From Trichomonas vaginalis G3 (lineage: Eukaryota > Parabasalia > Trichomonadida > Trichomonadidae): 64,000 nt of DNA. A model generated the notes under the pieces. The model saw only the letters and a list, made by a program, of their open reading frames with translations. It was not told the DNA's origin and searched no databases. The stretch covers positions 9,172,268 through 9,236,267 of the forward strand of contig NC_067206.1 of assembly GCF_026262505.1 (NCBI RefSeq), in the 5' to 3' direction. Below are positions 43,533 to 53,107 of the stretch, piece by piece. The stretch's first letter is position 1; each line of letters starts with the position of its first letter. A program made the position numbers and the translations under genes.

Positions 43533-43982
43533 ATGTCTAGCGATTTCGCTATCTATATTCGAGACAAGCTTTTCGACAGCAAAACATCTGTCGACCATAA
43601 AATCTTACATAGTGTAACAAGAAAGGTGAATTTGTTCTAAAGTTCTGTTTCTGGGAATATGACAAGAACCATAAAACATTAAGCAGAGAAGTCTTTAAGT
43701 TTGTCAATGACAGACTTGTTGACAGAGATGACGCCTCTGGAGAGAGAAGTCCAACAAAAGTTCTTAGAATGCAAAGAAAACACATGCGCTGTTCTTGAAG
43801 ATGAAATAGAAAACAGAATAGATGAGCTATTAAAGGACAAAGAACTTTTACATAAATATGGTTGCGCCAAATTTGACATAACTCCACCAGAAAAGAAGAA
43901 GAGAGAAAAGAAAGAGAAGAAAGTAAAAGAAGAGAAGAAAGAACCTGAACCAGTTCCAGAGAAAAAGAAATTTGACATGTAA
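43533..43982 (+). pseudogene. Small gene with basic tail, broken
   Basis: Begins MSSDFAIYIRDKLFDSKTSV and ends in a Lys/Glu/Pro-rich tail (KKREKKEKKVKEEKKEPEP). It has about two breaks. Family unknown. Preceded by TTTTTATCTTTTAGAAA, like the short promoter motif. Confidence 0.5.
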
Positions 43983-43998
43983 AAATAAAATTTTATTT

Positions 43999-44418
43999 TT
44001 AGAACATTTCTGGGTCAATGTCAATGTTCTCTTCCTCTTTAGGAGCAAACACTGGCTTAGACTCTAAAATCTTTTTACTCAATTTACCTTGAACTTCAAC
44101 TATCTTAGACTCATAATATTCATAGTCGTCTGCTTTCTTTGGTTCATAAGGTATAACAAGTTTGTATGCTTTGCCTTCTTTAAGGTTTGAGAACCTTCTG
44201 TCAAAACTTTCTTTGACTGTTAACAAACCTTCTATGTCTAAGTCTTCAAATTTCGCACCATTTTTAGTCACAATAGCAAACTTAACTGGTTCGATGTTCC
44301 AAACTTTGCTGAATGAAGACTTTTCAAAATGGTAGAAGTAAACATTCAAATATGTGAATGGGTCTAGTTCTTCTTTAAGTCCTGACATGTACTTATTTAC
44401 TGAAATATATTTCGTCAT
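43999..44418 (-). CDS. Hypothetical protein, 139 aa
   Basis: Starts MTKYISVNKYMSGLKEEL. The body is mixed strand and helix (LNVYFYHFEKSSFSKVWNI, KFAIVTKNGAKFEDLDI), with an acidic C-terminus (EEENIDIDPEMF). Size and acidic tail would suit a single-strand DNA-binding protein next to a helicase, but I cannot show it. Convergent with the 43533 gene. Confidence 0.5.
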   Translation of the reverse strand: MTKYISVNKYMSGLKEELDPFTYLNVYFYHFEKSSFSKVWNIEPVKFAIVTKNGAKFEDLDIEGLLTVKESFDRRFSNLKEGKAYKLVIPYEPKKADDYEYYESKIVEVQGKLSKKILESKPVFAPKEEENIDIDPEMF

Positions 44419-44607
44419 CTTTTCTATCGATAAAAAAAATATTTTTTTTAAATTTATCAGAAAAATTTTTCTTTGTATATACACCATTCTGAACATCTAA
44501 AAGACTTTTGACATTTGCCAAGAATGTACGTTTAGACGCGTGTCATATAACCATATTCTTGACAATATTGTTTATACGAATCGTACAATGACCTTTCATC
44601 TAAACAC

Positions 44608-45690
44608 TCAAAAGTCAGTTTCATCTATGAACAGTTCATATACACTCTTGTTTGCTTCTAACAATGTTTGTCTCTCTTCGGTATGTGGAATTTGTCTTGG
44701 ATTGAACTTTGAAATATCTAATGTCATAAAATATGAGAACAAGTGGTTGTAAAAGTCAGATGTCAAAGTTTCTGCTAAGTCGTCAAAATATTCTGTATCT
44801 TGCATATGAGAATCTGACGTTCTGACAACTACATATCTTCTGTCAGAACTTTCTAACTTCATCGGAACAGCATTGTTTGAAACCATAATGAAGTTTGCAA
44901 CATTTTCACAAACTCTTTGGTCTTTATATTTTCTTTCAACAACTCCAACTTTGTCTGTTATAAGACTCTTCAAAGCATCTGAGTTCAAAACTTTTGTTGT
45001 ATCTATACTTTGAAGTTCATTGCAAACTATAAGTTTCATATTCTCTATTGAAGAGTTAAATTTACCGCAGATGTTTTCTAAGTTTGTCATATTAGGGTTC
45101 GAATAGCCCTCTAACAGTTTGCACAAGATATCTGTAAAGAATGTGTTCTTACCAGTTCCTTGTTTTCCAATTATAATGAGAGCAGTTTCATTTTTAGCAC
45201 TTGGATGTTGTAAGATGTTTGCAAACCAACATAAGATATACTCATAAACCTTTTCGTTTCCATTGCATATAATTTCTTTGACATGGTCTAACCAAGCTTC
45301 TATAATATTTTCTTTCCATTCTACTTGTTCATATTTATATCCAGTGAAGATAGAATAGAAGTTTGGAGAAGGTGTATAGAACTTTATACCTCGAACTGAA
45401 AAATCTTCTAACTTTGACAATAAGATATCCCAAGCATCTAACATCTTCATGCCAACTTGTACAACTTTTATTTTCTTAAGTTTCTGTCTACATTCTTGTT
45501 CTGAAACTATTGTTGCTCTTGGTTTGTTAAAGACAACATCCCATTCTTTCATAACATAACATTCTGGGGCAGAGTCGACATAAATGACTAAACGTTTCAA
45601 ATTCTCGACTGCTTTGTTATAGTCTCGAAATGGACACATATTTCTGAATGCTTGGAAGTCATAAAAATCTGAAACATCTATTCTGTACAT
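44608..45690 (-). CDS. Superfamily 3 helicase (D5/virophage-like)
   Basis: A 360-residue protein that looks whole. Walker A is IIGKQGTGKNTFF (about residue 170), Walker B-like LIVCNELQS follows, and motif C-like NFIMVSNNAVPM with DRRYVVVRTS fits the superfamily 3 helicases of primase-helicases. It unwinds element DNA during replication. No primase domain is visible; the N-terminal 140 residues are unassigned. A 32-bp overlap with the end of the next gene upstream indicates compact packing. Confidence 0.85.
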   Translation of the reverse strand: MYRIDVSDFYDFQAFRNMCPFRDYNKAVENLKRLVIYVDSAPECYVMKEWDVVFNKPRATIVSEQECRQKLKKIKVVQVGMKMLDAWDILLSKLEDFSVRGIKFYTPSPNFYSIFTGYKYEQVEWKENIIEAWLDHVKEIICNGNEKVYEYILCWFANILQHPSAKNETALIIIGKQGTGKNTFFTDILCKLLEGYSNPNMTNLENICGKFNSSIENMKLIVCNELQSIDTTKVLNSDALKSLITDKVGVVERKYKDQRVCENVANFIMVSNNAVPMKLESSDRRYVVVRTSDSHMQDTEYFDDLAETLTSDFYNHLFSYFMTLDISKFNPRQIPHTEERQTLLEANKSVYELFIDETDF

Positions 45691-46515
45691 TTTTATAAAA
45701 ATAAAAAAAAATATTTTTTTTATTCTTGACTTTGTTGTTCATTTGTTGCATTTGTTGTTCTTGAGCTATTTGTTGTTGAAGTTGTTCTTGTAATACAATA
45801 CTTTCACCAGTTGCATCTTCCAATTCGAAACTTTCTGCCGTCATTGACAAATACATAGGACATAAAAGTTTTACAGGAACAAAGTTTGCGTCAACTAATG
45901 TCAACGTTATACTTGCCAAAGTGTTTGAGTTCACTAAGGTTGAAAATTCTGCATTCGAATGAACAATAGGCAAACCAGCAGAGAAAGTATTGTTTATACG
46001 CATAAGTATCTTTTGGTCATAATAGTTTCTGTCGACATTCGAATAACACTTTGAACCTAAGTTTGAAACAATATATAAGATTGGTGTGCTTAATGTCAAT
46101 GGAATAGACATTCCTTGTATGACACCTTTTCCTGTTATAGGAAACTGTTGGTAGTAAAAACCAGAAATAAGTTTTGTATTATAGCTCATATCGTTTATAG
46201 TAAACTCAGTCGGACATCCAAACATAATGAAACCTGCTCTAGTTGCAGCACATGTTACACCCGTCTTAAAGTATTAAATAAGTCAACAAAACCTGTTGGT
46301 GGTATATCTGAGTAAGTATCTTCAAAGGAGTATTTTTTACCATTCACAACAATAAAGTCTTCTGGTGTCAAAAGAGCAAAACAGGCTTTAGTCGTCATTG
46401 TGTTTAAGGTTAGTTTACAATATCGTCCTTGAGGACTTTGTAAGTTTGTTGTTATAGAATTATATGACTCAGGGTTTTTAGTCGTAATAGTATAAACCAT
46501 TATATCTTCTGCCAT
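45659..46515 (-). pseudogene. Minor capsid-like gene, Mav-B, broken copy
   Basis: Two readable parts: one with YTITTKNPESYNSITTNLQS, the other with LSTPILYIVSNLGSKCYSN and ITLTLVDANFVPVKLLCPMY. The latter resembles the 32679 protein of Mav-2 in pattern. About one break. The C-terminus is Gln-rich. Position beside the 46526 and 46763 genes mirrors the Mav-2 order. Confidence 0.5.
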
Positions 46516-46525
46516 TTATATATAT

Positions 46526-46756
46526 TTAAAAGTTTTTCTGAAAGTGGAGAAGAACTTCATCTAAACTTTCACATGGCGTTTCTTGAAGTTCTCTGTCTAA
46601 GAAGTTCAAATATTTTGTAAAGACATAGAACTTTCCTTTGTCTACACGAACAAACAAAACAGGGTCTTTCATATCGTTCAAAAGTGTGTAAAGTCCTTTA
46701 CATGAAATAAAGTCTATATTATTTTTCTTCAAACATCTTTCAAGAAGTTTTGACAT
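46526..46756 (-). CDS. Small protein, 76 aa, conserved with Mav-2
   Basis: MSKLLERCLKKNNIDFISCK start. Resembles the 33416 protein in helix-strand order and in the C-terminal ESLDEVLLHFQKN. Function unknown. Conserved neighbourhood with the LxPxIxCCG protein in both elements. Confidence 0.55.
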   Translation of the reverse strand: MSKLLERCLKKNNIDFISCKGLYTLLNDMKDPVLFVRVDKGKFYVFTKYLNFLDRELQETPCESLDEVLLHFQKNF

Positions 46757-46762
46757 TTTTAC

Positions 46763-47344
46763 TTAGCAAATAAATTTTAATGAAATGTTGTGGTCGTCAA
46801 ATATTTTTATGACGTCTGGGAAACTATACTTTAAGTTCAACGTTTCACCTCCTTTCATAACGTATATCTTGTCAATGACATTATATGAAACACCACAGCA
46901 ACTAATGTCGGGTTCTATTTCTTTGATGTTTATATCGTCTGCCTCTGTCAAAAGTTTCAATAGTTCTTTCAAAACTTCATGAGGTGCAATGACATATGAG
47001 TTCACTTTTACAGGGTTGTGTTCGACCAAGTTTAACATTATACTTAAAGCTTGACAAATCTTCTCCTGAGTTTGAAGTTTGTCTTTCAGTTGTTGGTAGT
47101 CGTTTCGAATATCTGCAACAGAACTTAAGTCTCTGCTAACTTCAGGATATGTTGGTTGTTCTTTTACAGGAACAATTGTTATACCATCTTCGTCTTCGTA
47201 TGGTTTCCCCACTTCAACATCTCTGTCTTTGACATTGACAACAACACTTTGACTGTTTGTTTGAGTTGGTGAATTTAACTTCACATCTGCCACCGCCATT
47301 AAACCTTTTGAAACACTTACGCTTCTATTTTTCGGAAATGACAT
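46763..47344 (-). CDS. Protein with LxPxIxCCG-type motif, Mav-B copy
   Basis: A 193-residue protein (MSFPKNRSVSVSKGLMAVAD start). The C-terminal half, ending KEIEPDISCCGVSYNVIDKI and LNLKYSFPDV, matches the layout of 33682-34290. Function unknown. I start it at 47344, where the spacer to the divergent gene is 18 bp (TTTACTTAGAATAAAAAG), very like the capsid promoter motif read on the minus strand. Confidence 0.6.
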   Translation of the reverse strand: MSFPKNRSVSVSKGLMAVADVKLNSPTQTNSQSVVVNVKDRDVEVGKPYEDEDGITIVPVKEQPTYPEVSRDLSSVADIRNDYQQLKDKLQTQEKICQALSIMLNLVEHNPVKVNSYVIAPHEVLKELLKLLTEADDINIKEIEPDISCCGVSYNVIDKIYVMKGGETLNLKYSFPDVIKIFDDHNISLKFIC

Positions 47345-47362
47345 TTTACTTAGAATAAAAAG

Positions 47363-47781
47363 ATGGACGTATTCGAGTATCTCTTCGAATTGAAGCAGAA
47401 CAAAGTTTACACACACAAACAATACAAATACATTGACAGAATAGTTCTTTATACAAACAATGGAAATGTTATAGAATAGCAGTCTTTGCTGAACCAAAAT
47501 ATTTTCATAAAGCAAAGAAAGTTGGTATAACTGAAATGGTGAAAGTTCTTGAAGCAGACAAAAATATAACAACAAAACTTACAGATATTTCTAAAGGTAA
47601 GTTTATCTTACAATATTATGTCAAAACTGGCGTACTGTCAATATTTGACGGAGAGAAGTCAGTTCAAGAACAACTTACTGACCTGCTGCCAAAATCTGCT
47701 CGATGGAAGCTGTCGTTATGCCAATCTGAGGAGCCCCAGCAGGTTTCATCGAACGAATCTTCAAAAGAGCATCTTCCGTGA
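47363..47781 (+). pseudogene. Small gene, Mav-B, broken
   Basis: Begins MDVFEYLFELKQNKVYTHKQ and continues as GITEMVKVLEADKNITTKL and GVLSIFDGEKSVQEQL. About one break. Family unknown. Its 3' end overlaps the major capsid gene on the other strand. Confidence 0.45.
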
Positions 47782-49277
47782 AAAGTGCTATTGGTTTTGT
47801 AAACTTCTTTGCTCTCAGTTCATCTGGACCGTCTCTGTCACCAGTATATTGTATTTGTACAGTACCAACAGTTGAAATACCACCCATAAAGTCTTCTGAG
47901 TCAGCAAATGGAATGCCAAGCCAAAAGTTTGAACGGTCTCCATTTGTATATTGAGTTTTTTGACCTCCTGTATGAGTCCATACTTTCACATATGGCATAA
48001 TAGAACTTTGCATTTCAGGGTTAATGGTTGTTGTGAAGTTGTTGTTAAAGTTCATAGCATCTAATGTCAAGTTGTATGACCTCATATCCTCAACTGTAGA
48101 ATATTCTTCTCTTGGATAATATTTGCCATCTATGTTTATATGATATTTAATACCGGGGTTGTAGAAACAAGAATAGTCATTTATAGTTCGTCTGAACAGT
48201 ACAAACATAGTATCTGCATGTTTCATTGCAGTTGTTAAAGCAATATCTGTTCTTGCACCTGGGTCAGCACTTTGGTTTCCAACTTCACCTGCAAAGTCTT
48301 TGACAGATATTTGGTGTATAGGGAACATAAGTGGAACTGCAATATATTTGGCAGCTAAAGCATTTGAAATATCTGGGTCCAACATATAGACTGCAAGTCT
48401 GCTTTCTATTCTCTTGCATTCAAATTTTTCGCATGTGAACTTAACTGGGTCCCAAGCAGTTCCAGCAGCATTGAAATAATAGTTTACTTCATTGTTGAGT
48501 TTGAGAAACCAAAGTCTAAGTCAACTTTGTCTTTGCAAAAGTCACAGAACTTGGCTCCACCAGTTCCAGCTACAGTAATGCTGAATGGGTCTTGTGTTGG
48601 TGCAATGACTAAGTTATTTTTGCTTGGAGTAAGTTCATAGAAATTTTTCCTGCCCAGTTTGGCAAGTATCTTAAAAACCTGAAGATGAGGAAAGATGACA
48701 AAGGAACTCTAAGTTTCAGTTTTACTTTAGTGGCAGCAGTTCCATCTGAACCAGAAAGGTTAACATAAACTCCTGGAACGTTAGGGTCAAGTCTTCTTAT
48801 TTTCTCAATATTTGCATACTGGTCTGTTTGTTCTCTAGCTTGTGGTTGTACTGAGTTTCTCAAAGCGAACCATTCATAGTTTGCCCATGTTACTGTTTGA
48901 ACTAAGTCAGAGTTAGAATATATCTTATATCCCATGAAAACTTCTGGAGCATATTGGTATCCGACATAGAAAATTCCATTGCAACCTTTCTTGTCAGACA
49001 ACTTGGCAGAAGGTTTTATTTCAATGTCTTGTTCCACGTATAAGAATGAGTTGTCAATAGAAATAATATGAAACCTGTCGCAAGCAATATCTACTGTTGT
49101 TGAAGAACCTTCTCCAAACTCACCTACGTTTCCATAAGAAACAGCAGTTGTATATTCGTAAGTTCCAGGAACTATTTCTGACCTTCTAATGGCATTGTCG
49201 CATTCGTTATACCATTCGGAAACATTTCCGTTCATGGCATCCAAAACTGTTGGCGTTATATTCTGAGCGGCGTACAT
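47675..49277 (-). pseudogene. Major capsid protein gene, Mav-B, broken copy
   Basis: The N-terminal part holds EWYNECDNAIRRSEIVPG and KLKLRVPLSSFLIFRFLRYL, aligning in pattern with the Mav-1 capsid (RLRIPVRKFLPLEAIRFIPA). The C-terminal part ends in SMKPAGAPQIGITTASIEQI. About two or three breaks. It is diverged from the Mav-1/Mav-2 capsid, consistent with a separate lineage. Confidence 0.65.
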
Positions 49278-49430
49278 TTCATATGGGTAAAAATATAGAA
49301 TAGTTGGATTTATATATCATAATAGAACCCACTCGTACCAAGCTTTACTTTCTTCCTGACTGAGTTTTTAACTCTTCTTTTTCCTTCATTGCCACTACTT
49401 TCACTAGATGAAGTTACTTCTTCACTACTT

Positions 49431-49955
49431 TCACTTTGTTCTACTCTTCTTCTTTGGTGTCGCTTTTGGTAACTTGCCCTCTGCTTCAAGTTGTTGCATC
49501 TTTGCCTCATGTTCACCTAGTATGTTGTAAATTTCCCATGTCCTTTTTGCCTTTGGGCTCTGGTCGCCCATCTCAGGTAACCTATATCCTAGAAAGATTT
49601 TGTCATAGTTTGTATTTGAGTCTTCGCGTATTGTTTGCATGACTCTTTCCTGAGTTTCCGGTTCAAGCTCTTCAAACAGAGCTTGTCCATATGGAATAAG
49701 CTCGTTTCCAAATATATGTTTTTGTAGCCATTCTGGTTTTCTTTCCATGTTACCAATAATATCTTTTGTGAATGGGAAAGCTTTTACCCAATGTTTCAGT
49801 CTTGCGTCATTTATTTCTGTAGTTGGTTTTATTTTGTCAAGGAACATGTTTTTCAATACTAACATTTCATTTGGTACTGTCCATTTGAGTTTTCTTAAAT
49901 ATTCATCCCTTCTCGGTTCATTGTCTGCAAAGTAAGTTTTTATGACATTTTGCAA
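49431..49955 (-). CDS. Hypothetical protein, 174 aa
   Basis: Starts MQNVIKTYFADNEPRRDEYL and ends in the basic KATPKKKSRTK. Helical and charged (LEPETQERVMQTIRED). The family is unknown. A 68-codon open frame (49310-49516) rich in Arg/Ser/Glu overlaps its end and may be a separate small basic gene or a broken extension. Confidence 0.45.
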   Translation of the reverse strand: MQNVIKTYFADNEPRRDEYLRKLKWTVPNEMLVLKNMFLDKIKPTTEINDARLKHWVKAFPFTKDIIGNMERKPEWLQKHIFGNELIPYGQALFEELEPETQERVMQTIREDSNTNYDKIFLGYRLPEMGDQSPKAKRTWEIYNILGEHEAKMQQLEAEGKLPKATPKKKSRTK

Positions 49956-50293
49956 ACTTTCGTTTGCAAGGTCATGTACAATAGGTTCTCTTCCTTCTCT
50001 CTCCCTAACTTTCTTTCTAAACTCTTCACCAAATATACCATCTCTATGGTTCTGTGTAGTTCTTTGAGATAAATGTTTAGAACGTCAGGTGTTATATTTC
50101 CATCAGCCATGTTCATTTCATACTGGTCCAAAATATCTGCATCTTTCATATCTTTCAATGGCATTAAAGCCGCGCTGAAAATACCAGCTATATCTGGTTC
50201 ACCATTCACTTCCATTGCGTCTACAACTTCTTGGAATTGTGGTTGTAAGTTTATGAACCACCTATCCGGATTAGCTTTATGACCCCATCTCAT
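49940..50293 (-). CDS. Hypothetical protein, 117 aa
   Basis: MRWGHKANPDRWFINLQPQF start, helical body (LKDMKDADILDQYEMNM, YLKELHRTIEMVYLVKSLER). Family unknown. It touches the genes on both sides, and the three may have been one larger gene; I cannot tell. Confidence 0.4.
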   Translation of the reverse strand: MRWGHKANPDRWFINLQPQFQEVVDAMEVNGEPDIAGIFSAALMPLKDMKDADILDQYEMNMADGNITPDVLNIYLKELHRTIEMVYLVKSLERKLGREKEENLLYMTLQTKVCKMS

Positions 50294-52104
50294 TGTAGTT
50301 CCATAGTCTGCAGAAACAAAAGTAGGTTTGTTTCCATATTGGTAGGTTCTGAATGAACTTTAAACAATGTTTCATTTCTATATGTTTTGTTGAAATTTAA
50401 CCTTTTATTTTCACCGAGTTCAGCCAAAGATTGAACGTTATATGGTCGTAAGTAAAAAGGATTGTTGTATTTGCGTACACTTTCTTTCAGTTCTTCCATT
50501 CTATGCTGAATATTTTCATCTGATGTTGGAGTCTTTTGTATGTCGGCGAACATTTTTCGATATTCTTCTACTATGTCAGCCGAATTTTTCTTAGACTCTT
50601 GGAAAGATTCCATATTCCCCGCATACACTTGTTGAGGGTCAAGATTTTTCGGCTGTTCCAAATCTTCATCTAGTTCTGTGAAGTTAGTTTCCAAAGGAGG
50701 AACTTGTTCGTTTCCTTCAGGCTCTTCTAGCTGTTGTTGCTGAACTATTTCTTCCATGTCTGGTTGTATCTGAACTTCTTCCTGTGGAGTTTCTTGTACC
50801 TCATCTGCTGGCATTTCATATATTCCGAGACCGTTTTTAAAAAGTTCCCTATCTAAGTCATCCGGACTCATAAACCTTTCTTCTTTCGTTCCGTCTCTAT
50901 TTTTTACGCGTTTCATGAAGAGAGTTGAATTATCATTTAGCTCTGACACCAAATATCTCGGAGTAAATTCAGTCATGTCATTTGGATGATATGCTATTAA
51001 ATCATATCCCTTAGCGAGCTTGTATTTTCCAGGTTTGAAATTATATCCCATTTGGTGCTGAGCCATAAAGCTAAATAGGTTCGGGTCAGTATTTCCTTCC
51101 TTGAACTTTCTAATAGCTTCTTTATATCTGTCACTAAAGTCAAGAGTATCTGGGTAACCATAGTCTTCCTGAAGCATTTTTAAGAATTCTTGGTTTCCTT
51201 GTTCTCTACTTCTTTTATGTCCTTGCTCTGTTTGTGGTTGTTGTTGTGCAGGGTTTTGAACTGTTGGTTGTGGTGCAGTGTTTTGAACTGTTGGTTGTGG
51301 TGCAGTGTTTTGAACTGTTGGTTGTGGTGCAGTGTTTTGAACTGTTGGTTGTTGTGTTGGTTGTTGTGTTGGTTTTGGTGCATGCCTGTGTCTGTGTTCA
51401 TGTGACGATGTAAATGTTTTAGGTAGTCCTGGTGCAGGTGCTTCTCTTGGAGGGTTTGGTGGTATATAAGTTCCACTAGCTAGTATATAAGTTCCACCAG
51501 CTGGTATATAAGTTCCACCAGCTGGCACATATGTTCCATCTGCAGCATAATGTCCTACCTGACTTTTCGTTCTTAAGAAAGCATTTACTAGGTCTGTTTT
51601 GGTCTGTTGTAACTCTTTTTCTTGACTTTCCACAACAGTTGCTCTAACGGCGTCATAGGCACTTTGAACTGCCTGTCTCGTTGCTGCATCTGTTATTTTC
51701 GTCATATTTTGTGCTACTTCTCTTAACTCGTTGTCGAAACCTTCAGACTTCAGTTTCTTTCCAGATGAGAAGTCGTTCACTAGTTTCACCTTACTATGAA
51801 GAGCTTCGAAGGCGTTCTTAAAGTCAGCATTCATTAAAGCTTCATTTGAACTGTCTTCATCCGCTTGTATTTTTGTCCTTATTGACCCTATAAGTTGGGC
51901 TGCTTTAGCGTTGGCTTGGGCATCTAACCAGTCATTATTAGCTTTTATATATTCTGCGCTTTTCATTGCCTTTTGCATGGCTGCGTCGTTATTTTTACTT
52001 TCTTGTGCTAAGTTTTCATACTGTACGGTTTGGTTTTGCAACTGTAAAAGTTTTTCTGCCTTTACATTTGCTTCAACTTCTTTTTTATACTCATCGCTAT
52101 CCAT
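50290..52104 (-). CDS. Large coiled-coil structural protein with Pro/Gln repeats
   Basis: A 604-residue protein. Residues 1-185 are helical coiled coil. Residues about 195-240 hold GGTYIPA repeats. Residues about 250-290 hold four PTVQNTAPQ repeats (27-bp DNA units near 51250-51350). A folded-looking middle (YGYPDTLDFSDRYKEAIRKF, YLVSELNDNSTLFMKRV) and an acidic Gln/Glu region follow. It may be a tail, fibre or scaffold protein of the virion. No catalytic motif seen. Confidence 0.55.
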   Translation of the reverse strand: MDSDEYKKEVEANVKAEKLLQLQNQTVQYENLAQESKNNDAAMQKAMKSAEYIKANNDWLDAQANAKAAQLIGSIRTKIQADEDSSNEALMNADFKNAFEALHSKVKLVNDFSSGKKLKSEGFDNELREVAQNMTKITDAATRQAVQSAYDAVRATVVESQEKELQQTKTDLVNAFLRTKSQVGHYAADGTYVPAGGTYIPAGGTYILASGTYIPPNPPREAPAPGLPKTFTSSHEHRHRHAPKPTQQPTQQPTVQNTAPQPTVQNTAPQPTVQNTAPQPTVQNPAQQQPQTEQGHKRSREQGNQEFLKMLQEDYGYPDTLDFSDRYKEAIRKFKEGNTDPNLFSFMAQHQMGYNFKPGKYKLAKGYDLIAYHPNDMTEFTPRYLVSELNDNSTLFMKRVKNRDGTKEERFMSPDDLDRELFKNGLGIYEMPADEVQETPQEEVQIQPDMEEIVQQQQLEEPEGNEQVPPLETNFTELDEDLEQPKNLDPQQVYAGNMESFQESKKNSADIVEEYRKMFADIQKTPTSDENIQHRMEELKESVRKYNNPFYLRPYNVQSLAELGENKRLNFNKTYRNETLFKVHSEPTNMETNLLLFLQTMELQ

Positions 52105-52127
52105 ATATGTCTTCAGGGCTTTTTGTT

Positions 52128-52679
52128 TTATTCTTCATCTTTCAGTACTTTATATTGAGTAGTATGGTTTTTCAAATTTATAACATCTTGTTCCATTTTT
52201 GCTACTTCTGCTGCTTTTTCTGACACTTTTTTCGCATATTCCTCTGTACTTAGTTCTTTCAGTTGTTCTTCTTTCTTCTTTTTCTCTACGTTTAACTCAT
52301 TGAGTTTCTTTGTGTGTCTGTCATATTCTAGTTTCTTTTCGTTTTCACTTATTTGTTTCTGTATGTCTATGTTTGACTTTTTGACATCTGTTATTTGATT
52401 TTTGAGTGAACTCAAATTCATTTGACTTTGAGGGTTATAAGCTGTTCCGTCTGCAGCTCCACCATAGCCTGCCATTTTCGCTAAAAGTGCCGCTCTTAAA
52501 CCTCCACTCTGTGCACCAATAACTCGGTTTAAAAGCATAGGGTTGCTTGACATTTGTTGCAACATAGTGGGGTCATTCATCATTTGTTGTTGCAACTGTT
52601 GTTGTGGTGTCAGTTTTACTATTGGATGTTTCAATGCTCTCTTCCTCTTACGTATATTCTTACGTAGCTTACGTGGCAT
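52128..52679 (-). CDS. Basic coiled-coil protein, 183 aa
   Basis: N-terminus strongly basic (MPRKLRKNIRKRKRALKHP), then Gln/Met-rich with PTMLQQMSSNPMLLNRVIG, Ala/Gly-rich, and a long coiled coil (LEYDRHTKKLNELNVEKKKK). The basic start suggests DNA or nuclear targeting. The 23-bp spacer to the next gene downstream suggests co-regulation. Confidence 0.5.
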   Translation of the reverse strand: MPRKLRKNIRKRKRALKHPIVKLTPQQQLQQQMMNDPTMLQQMSSNPMLLNRVIGAQSGGLRAALLAKMAGYGGAADGTAYNPQSQMNLSSLKNQITDVKKSNIDIQKQISENEKKLEYDRHTKKLNELNVEKKKKEEQLKELSTEEYAKKVSEKAAEVAKMEQDVINLKNHTTQYKVLKDEE

Positions 52680-53107
52680 TTTAAGTGAAGTTAAAAAGCG
52701 GTTTTTGACAGATGTTTATATGACACTTTTTGTTCAGCACAAAAAACTACTCGGTCAAAGTGTTGTCAGTTTTGTAAAATAACCGTCCTATCTTTTTTAA
52801 GGGAAAAGGCTTCTCAAAGTTTACTTCCTTGGAACGCCTGTAACTTTTCCTGTAGCGACGATAGACCCTTACTTGTCCGGACAAAGTTATACTATTTTGA
52901 GTGCTCTACAAAAAAGTCAACGGCGACGACTCTCAAAAACCGTTGTGTAAAAAGTTTTACCGTTGGACAAAAAGTATATATAGAAAACAAAAAACGTTTA
53001 TAGTTCATTCAATATTTGAGATGGAACGGTTTGCCAACGGTAACTATTAAATAAAATAAAATAGAGGGGGTTACCGTTGACGAAAACGGTTTATTTTAAA
53101 CTTTTCT
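52680..53107. other. Intergenic region between Mav-B and the 53108 gene
   Basis: No gene seen. It holds CCAACGGTAAC (about 53034) and GTTACCGTTG (about 53070), an inverted pair around an AT-rich loop, repeated ACCGTTG motifs, TATATAGAAAA and TTCATTCAATA near 53005. This looks like promoter DNA for the plus-strand gene. It may also include the old end of Mav-B. Confidence 0.45.

Larger units (their letters stand above)
41666..52680 (-). mobile_element. Mav-B, decayed Maverick/virophage-like element
   Basis: A third Maverick lineage with KilA-N gene, packaging ATPase, superfamily 3 helicase, minor and major capsid genes and structural coiled-coil proteins. I see no polymerase B or integrase in this segment. 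Around eight genes are broken, with roughly fifteen breaks in all, so it is older than Mav-1 and Mav-2. No terminal repeats are recognised; both limits are set by gene content. Confidence 0.65.
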
